Assembly: GCF_000010725.1 (NCBI RefSeq)
Contig: NC_013856.1
Location: 372,001-436,000 of the forward strand
Source of the DNA: Azospirillum sp. B510
GTDB taxonomy: Bacteria; Pseudomonadota; Alphaproteobacteria; Azospirillales; Azospirillaceae
Direction of reading: 5' to 3'
Length of the DNA stretch: 64,000 nucleotides
A program made the translations under genes and the position numbers. A model generated the notes under the pieces. That model searched no databases and was not told the DNA's origin. It saw nothing but the letters and a program-made list of their open reading frames with translations. Of this stretch, positions 8,682 through 15,944 are shown piece by piece; within the stretch, counting starts at the first letter, position 1; every line of letters begins with the position of its first letter.

Positions 8682-8697
8682 TATTTGTAAACATGTA
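8682..8697. promoter_or_regulatory. GntR/FadR-type operator, copy 2
   Basis: TATTTGT-AA-ACATGTA: one half-site is identical to copy 1 and the other is degenerate. The 13-base core (8686-8698) is the exact reverse complement of 7727-7739. It lies 26 bp upstream of the GntR start codon, between that gene and the end of ilvA, which suits autoregulation. Confidence 0.6.
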
Positions 8698-8733
8698 AGC
8701 GCCGAGTTGCCAGCTTTTCAATGTCGCACGCCG

Positions 8734-10260
8734 TCAACGCGGCTGCGGTTCAGCCAGGAACAGCCGGTAGGCGGGATTATCGCTCTCGTCCCAGCAGGGA
8801 TAGCCGAGGTCGTCGAGGCAGCGCCGGAAGCGGGCGCGGTCCTTCTCCGGCACCTGGATGCCGGCCAGCACGCGGCCGTAGTCGGCGCCATGGTTGCGGT
8901 AATGGAACAGCGAGATGTTCCAGTCCTGGGCCAGCCCGTTCAGGAACTTCAGCAGGGCGCCCGGCCGTTCGGGGAACTGGAAGCGGTAGAGCCGCTCGTC
9001 CTTCAGGCCGCGGACCCGGCCGCCGACCATGTAGCGCACATGGAGCTTGGCCATCTCGTTGTCGCTCATGTCGAGCACCGGACAGTTCAGACCTTGCAGC
9101 AGCTCGATGATCTGGCGCTTTTCGGCGTCGCCCTCGGTCAACTGCACGCCGACGAAGATCTGCGCCTCGCGCTCGTCGGCGTAGCGGTAATTGAATTCGG
9201 TGATCGACCGCTTGCCGAGCGCCTGGATGAACTGGCGGTAGGCGCCGGGCCGTTCCGGGATGGTGACGGCGAGCAGCGCCTCGCGCCGTTCGCCGATCTC
9301 CGCCCGTTCGGCGATGTGACGCAGCCGGTCGAAATTCATGTTGGCGCCGCTGCCGATGGCGACCAGCCCCTTGCCCTGCAACCGCTCGCGCCCGGCGTAT
9401 TTCTTCAGCCCGGCCAGACCGACCGCGCCCGACGGTTCGGTGATGGCGCGGGTGTCCTCGAAGATGTCCTTGACGGCGGCGCAGATCTCGTCGGTGTTGA
9501 CGGTGATGACCTCGTCCAGCAGCTCGCGGCACAGCCGGAAAGTCTCGGTTCCGACCTGACGGACGGCGACGCCATCGGCGAACAGCCCGACCTGATCGAG
9601 CTGGACGCGGTCCCCGGCGGCGATGGCCTTGGCCATGCTGGCGGCATCGTCCGGCTCGACCCCGATCACCTTGACGTCGGGGCGCAGGAACTTGACATAG
9701 GCGGCGATGCCGGCGGCCAGCCCGCCGCCGCCGATCTGCACGAAGATGGCGTCGAGCGGCTGCGGATGCTGGCGCAGGATCTCCATGCCGACGGTGCCCT
9801 GGCCGGCGATCACGTCGGGATCGTCATAGGGATGGATGAAGGTCAGCCCCTTCTCCGCCTCGATCTGGCGGGCATGGAGATAGGCGTCGTCGAACAGGTC
9901 GCCATGCAGCACGACCCGGCCGCCGCGGCTCTTGACCGCCTGGACCTTGATGGCCGGCGTGGTGCGCGGCATCACGATCACCGCCTTGATACCCAGCTTC
10001 TGCGCCGCCAGCGCCACGCCCTGGGCATGGTTGCCGGCCGAGGCGCAGACCACCCCGCGCTCCCGCTGCTCCGGGGCCAGGCCGACCATCTTGTTGTAGG
10101 CGCCGCGCAGCTTGAAGGAGAAGACGGGCTGGAGATCCTCGCGTTTCAGCAGGGCCTTGTTGTTCAGGCGCTGGGACAGCCGCGGCATCGGATCGAGCGG
10201 ACTCTCGATCGCGACGTCATAGACACGCGCGGTGAGGATCTTGCGGACATACTCGTGCAT
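8734..10260 (-). CDS. ilvA: Threonine ammonia-lyase, biosynthetic (threonine deaminase)
   Basis: 508 residues from ATG 10260 (an in-frame ATG at 10296 would add 12). The length matches the E. coli IlvA type, with a catalytic PLP domain and two C-terminal ACT-like regulatory domains. Seen: LKREDLQPVFSFKLRGAYNKM with the PLP lysine, CASAGNHAQGVALAAQKLG, the phosphate-binding QIGGGGLAAGIAAY, then ACT-like repeats beginning at TIPERPGAYRQFIQALG and QFPERPGALLKFLNGLA. It deaminates threonine to 2-oxobutanoate, the first committed step of isoleucine synthesis, and is normally feedback-inhibited by isoleucine through the ACT domains. It lies 77 bp upstream of gntR on the same strand but is not obviously part of the catabolic cluster. 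Confidence 0.96.
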   Translation of the reverse strand: MHEYVRKILTARVYDVAIESPLDPMPRLSQRLNNKALLKREDLQPVFSFKLRGAYNKMVGLAPEQRERGVVCASAGNHAQGVALAAQKLGIKAVIVMPRTTPAIKVQAVKSRGGRVVLHGDLFDDAYLHARQIEAEKGLTFIHPYDDPDVIAGQGTVGMEILRQHPQPLDAIFVQIGGGGLAAGIAAYVKFLRPDVKVIGVEPDDAASMAKAIAAGDRVQLDQVGLFADGVAVRQVGTETFRLCRELLDEVITVNTDEICAAVKDIFEDTRAITEPSGAVGLAGLKKYAGRERLQGKGLVAIGSGANMNFDRLRHIAERAEIGERREALLAVTIPERPGAYRQFIQALGKRSITEFNYRYADEREAQIFVGVQLTEGDAEKRQIIELLQGLNCPVLDMSDNEMAKLHVRYMVGGRVRGLKDERLYRFQFPERPGALLKFLNGLAQDWNISLFHYRNHGADYGRVLAGIQVPEKDRARFRRCLDDLGYPCWDESDNPAYRLFLAEPQPR

Positions 10261-10311
10261 CGACTTCGGGCCTTCTGCGACAGGGGGCGGCAGCATATCA
10301 GAGCCGGCGGT

Positions 10312-11250
10312 TTATGACTCCTGAACCGCGCGGAAGGCGAGAGGAACCGCGACGCGCATCACCTCGATGAAGCGGCGCAGGCGGGCGGGCTGGTGGCGGG
10401 CCGGCGGATAGACCAGATGGACCGGCAGGGCGGCGGCCCGCCAGTCCGGCGCCAGATGGACGAGACGCCCCGCCGCCAGATCCTCCACCAGCGCCCATTG
10501 CGAACCGATGGCGGCCCCCAGCCCGAGCAGCGCCGCGTTGCGGATCGCCTGCAACCCGTCGGTGGACAGGCGCGGCCGGATCGCGAAGCTGGCGGTCTCA
10601 CCGGTCGTGGCATGGGTCAGCATCACCTCGTCGCGGTAGAAGGTGCGCAACGCCAGCCAGGGCAGCTCCGCCAGCTCATCGGGGTGCCGGGGCGGTGGCC
10701 GTCCATCGAGCATGAGGGGAGAGGCGACGGCGATTCGCGGCACCTCCGCCACCCGCAAGGCGACGACCGAGGGATCGGCGACCTCGCCGACACGGATGGC
10801 GCAGTCGATGCCCTCGGCGATGAAGTCCGGCATGCGGTCGTGCAGAAGCCATTCCACCGTCATGCCCGGATAGCGGCGCAGATAATCGACCACTGGTCCG
10901 ATCAACTGCTGCTGTCCGAAGGCGTGCGGCGCCACCACCCGCAGATGACCGGACGGCTGGTCGTCGGCCCCGCGGACGTCGCTTTCCAGGATTTGCCAGC
11001 CGGCGAGCAGATCCTTGGCCCGCTCGTAACAGCGGGTCCCGTCCTCCGTCAGGCTCATCCGGTGGGTGGAGCGCTGGAGCAACCGCACGCCCAGCATCCG
11101 CTCCAGCAATTGCAAGCGGCGGCTGACCGTCGGCTGGGTGCTGCCCAGCAACGCCGCCGCCGCCGACAGGCTGCCGGACTCGACGATGCGGACGAAGGTC
11201 TCCAGCAGGGCGATGCGGTCGCTGCCGGCGGCTGTCAGGTCAAGTTTCAT
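10312..11250 (-). CDS. LysR-family transcriptional regulator
   Basis: 312 residues from ATG 11250. The N-terminal helix-turn-helix is classical: ALLETFVRIVESGSLSAAAA, LLGSTQPTVSRRLQLLERML, then GVRLLQRSTHRMSLTEDGTR. The effector-binding domain follows from about residue 90, with HLRVVAPHAFGQQQL and a late LLGLGAAIGSQWALVEDLAAG. It is divergent from the MFS gene at 11370, the usual arrangement for a LysR activator and its target exporter or importer. The start codon overlaps a 15-bp inverted repeat (11249-11263). The reading frame stays open to 11376, so a longer form cannot be excluded, but it would run into the MFS start. Confidence 0.88.
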   Translation of the reverse strand: MKLDLTAAGSDRIALLETFVRIVESGSLSAAAALLGSTQPTVSRRLQLLERMLGVRLLQRSTHRMSLTEDGTRCYERAKDLLAGWQILESDVRGADDQPSGHLRVVAPHAFGQQQLIGPVVDYLRRYPGMTVEWLLHDRMPDFIAEGIDCAIRVGEVADPSVVALRVAEVPRIAVASPLMLDGRPPPRHPDELAELPWLALRTFYRDEVMLTHATTGETASFAIRPRLSTDGLQAIRNAALLGLGAAIGSQWALVEDLAAGRLVHLAPDWRAAALPVHLVYPPARHQPARLRRFIEVMRVAVPLAFRAVQES

Positions 11251-11263
11251 ACGCTCAGCGTAT
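11249..11263. promoter_or_regulatory. LysR-type operator (inverted repeat)
   Basis: ATACGCT-C-AGCGTAT is a perfect 7-bp inverted repeat of the AT-N11-AT form expected of LysR binding sites. It lies in the 119-bp gap between the LysR gene and the divergent MFS transporter and touches the LysR start codon, so bound protein could block its own translation initiation region. Function is inferred. Confidence 0.5.
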
Positions 11264-11369
11264 AACAAATCTACCGCCGTTCCGGCTACCGTCTCGTGAG
11301 GCACGCCGCCATACTCGCGCTCAACAACGTCATGGATGTCCCTGCGGGGACTGAACAGAGGGTCGGACG

Positions 11370-12596
11370 ATGTCATCCATTCAAGAAGCGCATGAAGGTC
11401 CGGTGGTCCTGGCGCCCGCCCGCGAGAGCGGGATAAGCCGGCCTTTGGTCTTCCTGCTGGCCACCGGCGCCGGTCTGGCGGCGGCGGCGCTCTATTACAG
11501 CCAGCCGATGCTGGGGGTGCTCGGCGCCGAGATCGGTGCCGCGGACCGGACCGTCGGCTGGGTGCCGACGCTGACGCAGCTGGGATACGCCTTCGGGCTG
11601 CTTCTGCTGGCGCCGCTGGGCGACCGCTTCGACCGCCGCCGCATCATCCTGGCGAAGGTGGCTGTGCTGGCCGCCGCCCTGCTGGGGGCGGGCATCGCCC
11701 CCTCCATCGGCGGGCTGCTGGCGGCCAGTCTGGTGATCGGCCTGTCGGCGACGCTGGCCCAGGACATCGTTCCCGCCGCCGCGACGCTGGCTCCGGCGGA
11801 GCATCGCGGCCGGGTGGTCGGCACGGTGATGACCGGCCTGCTGCTGGGAATCCTGCTGTCGCGGGTGGTCAGCGGCGCCATCGCCGAGCAGTTCGGCTGG
11901 CGGGCGGTCTTCATCGCCGCCGCCGGCAGCATCGCCCTGCTGGGGGCGGCGCTGTGGCGCGGGCTGCCGCGCTTCGCGCCGACGACCGACCTCGGCTATG
12001 GCCAATTGCTGGGATCGCTGGTCACCCTGTTCGCCCGTCATCCGGGTCTGCGCCGGGCGGCGGTGGCGCAGGGACTGCTGTCGCTGGGCTTCAGCGCCTT
12101 CTGGTCGACGCTGGCGGTGATGCTGCACGCCAACTTCCAACTGGGTGCCGCGGCGGCGGGCGCCTTCGGGCTGGCCGGTGCCGCCGGTGCGCTGGCGGCA
12201 CCTCTGGCCGGGGGCATCGCCGACCGCCATGGGCCGGCGCTGGTGACCCGGCTGGGCGCCGGTCTGGCCGCGCTGTCCTTCGCCGCCATGGCCCTGTCGC
12301 CGCTGTTGCCCGAGGGTGGCCGCCTGTGGCTGCTGGTGGCGAGCGCCATCGGCTTCGACCTCGGCGTCCAGGCCTCGCTGATCGCCCATCAGACCATCAT
12401 CTACGCCATCGATCCGCCCGCCCGCAGCCGCCTGAACGCGGTGCTGATGGTCGGCATGTTCATCGGCATGTCGGCCGGCGCGACGCTGGGCAGCCAGGCC
12501 CTGGCCGCCTGGGGCTGGAACGGCGTGGTCGCCGTCGCCACCGCCGCCTCGGCCGCCGCCCTGCTCCTGCGGCTCCGCACCCGGATCGACCGTTAA
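11370..12596 (+). CDS. MFS transporter (DHA1-like, 12 transmembrane segments)
   Basis: 408 residues with twelve hydrophobic segments in two six-helix halves. The cytoplasmic loop 2-3 motif is seen as APLGDRFDRRRIILAKV and its repeat in the second half as GGIADRHGPALVTRLG. The N-terminus up to about residue 28 is hydrophilic. The fold predicts proton-coupled export or import of a small molecule across the inner membrane. The substrate is unknown. It is transcribed divergently from the LysR gene, which is its probable regulator, and is followed by a strong hairpin at 12618-12663. Confidence 0.9.
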   Translation: MSSIQEAHEGPVVLAPARESGISRPLVFLLATGAGLAAAALYYSQPMLGVLGAEIGAADRTVGWVPTLTQLGYAFGLLLLAPLGDRFDRRRIILAKVAVLAAALLGAGIAPSIGGLLAASLVIGLSATLAQDIVPAAATLAPAEHRGRVVGTVMTGLLLGILLSRVVSGAIAEQFGWRAVFIAAAGSIALLGAALWRGLPRFAPTTDLGYGQLLGSLVTLFARHPGLRRAAVAQGLLSLGFSAFWSTLAVMLHANFQLGAAAAGAFGLAGAAGALAAPLAGGIADRHGPALVTRLGAGLAALSFAAMALSPLLPEGGRLWLLVASAIGFDLGVQASLIAHQTIIYAIDPPARSRLNAVLMVGMFIGMSAGATLGSQALAAWGWNGVVAVATAASAAALLLRLRTRIDR

Positions 12597-12617
12597 GCGC
12601 CGTTCCGTCCTTCACCC

Positions 12618-12663
12618 GAAAGCCCCCGGCCTTATGCGACATCGCATAGGGTCGGGGGCTTTC
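12618..12663 (+). terminator. Transcription terminator after the MFS gene
   Basis: A long inverted repeat pairs GAAAGCCCCCG with CGGGGGCTTTC around an inner ATGCGA-CA-TCGCAT stem, 21 bp after the MFS stop. The following run (GTCTTGT) is only moderately T-rich, but the stem is strong and the position is right. Confidence 0.75.
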
Positions 12664-12693
12664 GTCTTGTCCGGCATCCTGAACATCCCGGCA

Positions 12694-12724
12694 TTGGAGC
12701 AATCATATAGTTCTATATAGAACT
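12694..12724 (+). promoter_or_regulatory. Promoter with embedded GntR/HutC operator
   Basis: A perfect 16-bp palindrome, AGTTCTATATAGAACT, covers 12709-12724. A candidate -35 (TTGGAG, 12694-12699) and -10 (TATAGA, 12716-12721) are 16 bp apart, so the palindrome covers the -10. The GntR gene starts 49 bp downstream. This is the expected layout for an autorepressed HutC-type regulator that also controls the following genes. Confidence 0.65.
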
Positions 12725-12772
12725 TGTTGACCGCGGCACCGATATGCGACAGGATGGCTGTGGGAGGAAACG

Positions 12773-13513
12773 ATGCCACAGCGTGATTCTGCCTCTGCCC
12801 AACCGTCCGACCGGCGGTTGCCGGCCTATCTGCAACTGCGCGATGCGCTGGCCGCCCGCGTGGCGCATGGCGAATGGGGGCCCGACTCCGCGCTGCCGTC
12901 GGAAAACCAGTTGACGGCCGAAACCGGCCTGTCGGTCGGCACCGTCCGCAAGGCGATCCAGACCCTGGTCGACGAGGGGCTGCTCGAACGGCGCCAGGGA
13001 TCGGGAACCTATTTGCGCAAGCGGGCCTTCAACGCCTCGCTGTTCCGTTTCTTCGCGGTCCAGTCCGCCGACGGCGCGGCGACGATCCCGCCCAGCCGCA
13101 TCATCGCCCGCGCCATGGCGGCGGCACCGCCGGCCGTCGCCGTCATTCTCGGCACGGCCGATTGCATCCGTCTCGACCGTCTGCGCGGCCAGTCCGGCGC
13201 CCTGCTGCTGTCGGAGGAGATCTGGCTGCCGCGCGCCCGGTTCGAGGGCATCGACGGGCTGGACGATTCCCAGTTCGGCCCGCTGCTCTATCCGCTCTAT
13301 TTCGAACGCTTCGGCGTCTTCATCGCCAGCGCCGTCGATGACGTGAGCTTCGCCCCGGCCTCCCCGGACATCGCGGCACGGCTTGGACTGGCGGCGGGGG
13401 CGCCGACCGCCGTGATCGAGCGCACCGCCTATACCGTGGACGGCGGCGCGGTCGAATGGCGCATCGCCCAAGGCCCGGCCGACCGTTTCCGTTACCGCAG
13501 CCGCCTGGGCTGA
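12773..13513 (+). CDS. GntR-family regulator, HutC subfamily (UTRA domain)
   Basis: 246 residues. The winged helix-turn-helix spans about residues 18-85: YLQLRDALAARVAHGEWGPD, ALPSENQLTAETGLSVGTVR, then ERRQGSGTYLRKRAF. The C-terminal UTRA ligand-binding domain follows, with CIRLDRLRGQSGALLLSEEIWLP split over a beta hairpin, FGVFIASAVDDV and a final EWRIAQGPADRFRYRSRL. Such regulators are usually repressors released by a pathway metabolite. The palindrome over its own promoter, and the lactonase and dicarboxylate carrier genes immediately downstream on the same strand, suggest it governs a three-gene unit. Confidence 0.9.
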   Translation: MPQRDSASAQPSDRRLPAYLQLRDALAARVAHGEWGPDSALPSENQLTAETGLSVGTVRKAIQTLVDEGLLERRQGSGTYLRKRAFNASLFRFFAVQSADGAATIPPSRIIARAMAAAPPAVAVILGTADCIRLDRLRGQSGALLLSEEIWLPRARFEGIDGLDDSQFGPLLYPLYFERFGVFIASAVDDVSFAPASPDIAARLGLAAGAPTAVIERTAYTVDGGAVEWRIAQGPADRFRYRSRLG

Positions 13514-13635
13514 CCCGCGGCGCCGGAGCGGTTCTCCCGGCGTCCTCCTTCCTCCTGTCCTGTCTTCTCCCGCCCCGTGACCGCAAGGCTGCGGAGGCCG
13601 CTCCCTCCTTGCCTGCCGTCTGCATGGACCGACGA

Positions 13636-14457
13636 ATGACCGCACAGACCCCCATCCGGGGCATCGACACGCATGCCCACATCTTCCGCCCGGATCTGCC
13701 GATGGCCGCCGGCCGGCGCTACAGCCCGGCCTACGCGGCGGAGCTGTCCAACTGGTTCGCCTTGCAGGACGGCGCCGGCATCAGCCACGGCGTGCTGATC
13801 CAGCCCAGCTTCCTCGGCACCGACAACGGCTTCATCGAGGCGGCGCTCGGCGCCTTTCCCGAGCGGCTGCGCGCGATCGCCGTCGTCGATCCCGCCGTCG
13901 CGGAGGCGGAGCTGGACCGGCTCGGCGCCCTCGGTTTCGTCGGGGTCCGGCTGAATCTCGTCGGCCGCGCGCTGGAGGATTACACGGCGCCCCCTTGGCG
14001 GGACTTCCTCCGCCGCCTCGCCGCCCGCCGCTGGCAGGTCGAGATCCAGCGCCGCTTCGACGATCTCGCCGCCTTCGTCCCCGCCATCGCCGCTTCCGGC
14101 GTGACCGTGGTGATCGATCATTTCGGCCTGCCCCAGGGCGGCATCGATCCGGCCAACCCCGGCCATGCCGCCTTCCTCGACGTGCTGCGGCGGACGCCGG
14201 CCGTCTGGGTCAAGCTGTCCGCCCCCTATCGCGCCGGCCTGACGCCGGACCTGGCGGCCCGCAGCCTCGATCTGCTGCGCGAGGCCTGCGGCGGCTCCCA
14301 TCGCTTCGTCTGGGGCAGCGACTGGCCCCATACCCAGCACGAGGCGGAGACCGGCTATGACGCCCAGATGGCCCGGCTCCAGGCGCTGATCCCCGACCGG
14401 GCGGAGCGGACCCGGATCCTGACCGGGAATCCGGCGGCGCTTTTCCAATTTTCCTGA
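13636..14457 (+). CDS. Amidohydrolase-family lactonase (2-pyrone-4,6-dicarboxylate hydrolase-like)
   Basis: 273 residues from ATG 13636 (ATG 13624 is also in frame; neither has a strong ribosome site). The metal-site motif GIDTHAHIF lies near the N-terminus, VVIDHFGLPQGG around residue 160, and FVWGSDWPHTQ near residue 225. This is the COG3618 pattern shared by 2-pyrone-4,6-dicarboxylate lactonase and sugar-lactone hydrolases. It would open a cyclic ester in the cytoplasm. A dicarboxylate carrier follows directly, so a dicarboxylic lactone or a product of one is a reasonable guess. The frame is open back into gntR, but that part is not in gntR's frame and is not coding. Confidence 0.8.
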   Translation: MTAQTPIRGIDTHAHIFRPDLPMAAGRRYSPAYAAELSNWFALQDGAGISHGVLIQPSFLGTDNGFIEAALGAFPERLRAIAVVDPAVAEAELDRLGALGFVGVRLNLVGRALEDYTAPPWRDFLRRLAARRWQVEIQRRFDDLAAFVPAIAASGVTVVIDHFGLPQGGIDPANPGHAAFLDVLRRTPAVWVKLSAPYRAGLTPDLAARSLDLLREACGGSHRFVWGSDWPHTQHEAETGYDAQMARLQALIPDRAERTRILTGNPAALFQFS

Positions 14458-14465
14458 ATTTCCAA

Positions 14466-14492
14466 TCGGGCCCGATCCTTCAACGGGCCCGA
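14466..14492 (+). other. Intercistronic hairpin
   Basis: TCGGGCCCG and CGGGCCCGA form a perfect 9-bp stem with a 9-base loop in the 58 bp between the lactonase and the carrier gene. No T-run follows, so it is more likely an mRNA-stabilising or attenuating hairpin than a full terminator. Confidence 0.45.
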
Positions 14493-14515
14493 AAATCCAC
14501 CAAGGGAGCCCCCCC

Positions 14516-15814
14516 GTGAGCCTTGTCGTCGTGTTGGCGATCGCCCTGGCCGTCTATCTCGGCTATGTGACCAAGATCAACATCGGCCTGTTCGCCATCG
14601 CCTTCGCCTATCTTATCGGCTGTTTCGGGCTGGGGATGAAGCCGGGCGCCGTGGTCGATCTGTGGCCCCTGAAGATCTTCTTCGTCATCTTCTCGGTCTG
14701 CCTGTTCTACAGCTTCGCCCTTGTCAACGGCACGCTGGAGAAGCTGGCCGAGCACATGCTCTACCGCTGCCGCGGCATCCCCTGGGTGCTGCCCTATGCC
14801 ATCCTGGTCACGGCGACGCTGATCGCCGCGATGGGGGCCGGCTATTACACCGTCCTGGCCTTCATGGCGCCGCTCACGCTGATCCTGTGCCGGCGGACCG
14901 GGCTGGACATGGTGCTGGGGGCGATGGGCGCCAATTACGGCGCGCTGGCCGGCGCGAATTTTATGTCGAGCCAGAGCGGCATCATCTTCCGTGGGCTGAT
15001 GACGGCGAACGGCACCAGTGAGGCCGACGCCTTCCTCTACAGCGCGGTCATCTTCGCCGCGACGCTGATCATCCCGTTCCTCGTCATCACCGTGATGCTC
15101 TTCCTGTTCGGCGATCACCGTTCCCTGAACACGGCGATGGCCGACAGCGCGCGGCCGGAGCCGCTCGACGGCCGGCAGCGCAAGACGCTGGCGCTCACGC
15201 TGGCGATGATGGCGCTGGTGCTGCTCGGCCCGGTGCTGCAACTGGCGCTGCCGGCGAACGCCACCATCGCCGCCCTGAATTCCAAGATCGACATCGGGCT
15301 GATCGCCGGGACCTTTTCCGTCATCGCCCTGCTGCTGAAGCTCGGCGACGAGCGCAAGGCCATCGCCTCGGTGCCGTGGTCGACGCTGATCATGATCTGC
15401 GGCATGGGCATGCTGATCTCGGTGGCGATCAAGGCGGGGACCATCGCGGTGCTGGCGGCGTGGCTCGGCGGCAGCATCCCGGCCTGGCTGCTGCCCGTGG
15501 TGTTCGGCGTGGTCGCCGCCATCATGTCGCTGTTCTCCAGCACGCTGGGCGTGGTGACGCCGACGCTGTTCCCGCTGGTGCCGGCGCTGGCGGCCAGCCT
15601 GTCGGTCAGCCCGGTGCTGCTGTTCACGGCGATCGTCGTCGGCTCGCAGGCGACCTCGATCTCGCCCTTCTCGTCCGGCGGCAGCCTGGTCCTCGGCTCC
15701 GCCCCGGACGAGGAGACCCGCGGCGGGCTGTTCACCCGGCTGCTGTTCCGCGCCGCCCCCGTCGGCGTCGTCGCGGCGGTGCTGATGAACATCGTGCTGA
15801 CCTTCGTGCTTTGA
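14516..15814 (+). CDS. Dicarboxylate carrier, MatC/SLC13-like permease
   Basis: 432 residues, GTG start with a strong AAGGGAG ribosome site. About twelve hydrophobic segments are visible. The N-terminal part (YLGYVTKINIGLFAIAFAYL, then GMKPGAVVDLWPLKIFFVIF) resembles the MatC N-terminal domain of malonate/dicarboxylate carriers. The polar loop GANFMSSQSGIIF at about residue 155, and its counterpart SQATSISPFSSGG near residue 380, resemble the substrate- and sodium-binding hairpins of the ion-transporter superfamily. It should import a di- or tricarboxylate across the inner membrane. It shares strand and probably transcript with the UTRA regulator and the lactonase. Confidence 0.85.
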   Translation: MSLVVVLAIALAVYLGYVTKINIGLFAIAFAYLIGCFGLGMKPGAVVDLWPLKIFFVIFSVCLFYSFALVNGTLEKLAEHMLYRCRGIPWVLPYAILVTATLIAAMGAGYYTVLAFMAPLTLILCRRTGLDMVLGAMGANYGALAGANFMSSQSGIIFRGLMTANGTSEADAFLYSAVIFAATLIIPFLVITVMLFLFGDHRSLNTAMADSARPEPLDGRQRKTLALTLAMMALVLLGPVLQLALPANATIAALNSKIDIGLIAGTFSVIALLLKLGDERKAIASVPWSTLIMICGMGMLISVAIKAGTIAVLAAWLGGSIPAWLLPVVFGVVAAIMSLFSSTLGVVTPTLFPLVPALAASLSVSPVLLFTAIVVGSQATSISPFSSGGSLVLGSAPDEETRGGLFTRLLFRAAPVGVVAAVLMNIVLTFVL

Positions 15815-15826
15815 GTGACCGTCCCC

Positions 15827-15853
15827 GAAGGGCGCGCGGATGCCGCGCCCTTC
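15827..15853 (+). terminator. Terminator after the dicarboxylate carrier
   Basis: GAAGGGCGCG pairs with CGCGCCCTTC (10 bp, 7-base loop) 12 bp after the carrier stop, followed by CCCCGTCTTTC. It separates the carrier unit from the restriction-modification gene. Confidence 0.65.
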
Positions 15854-15944
15854 CCCCGTCTTTCGGCTGGCATTTCCGGCGGCGATCGGAGAGCTTCTTC
15901 GCCTCCGGCCGGCGGGGCCGGGGAGCTTGCGCGGGGGGAGTGTC

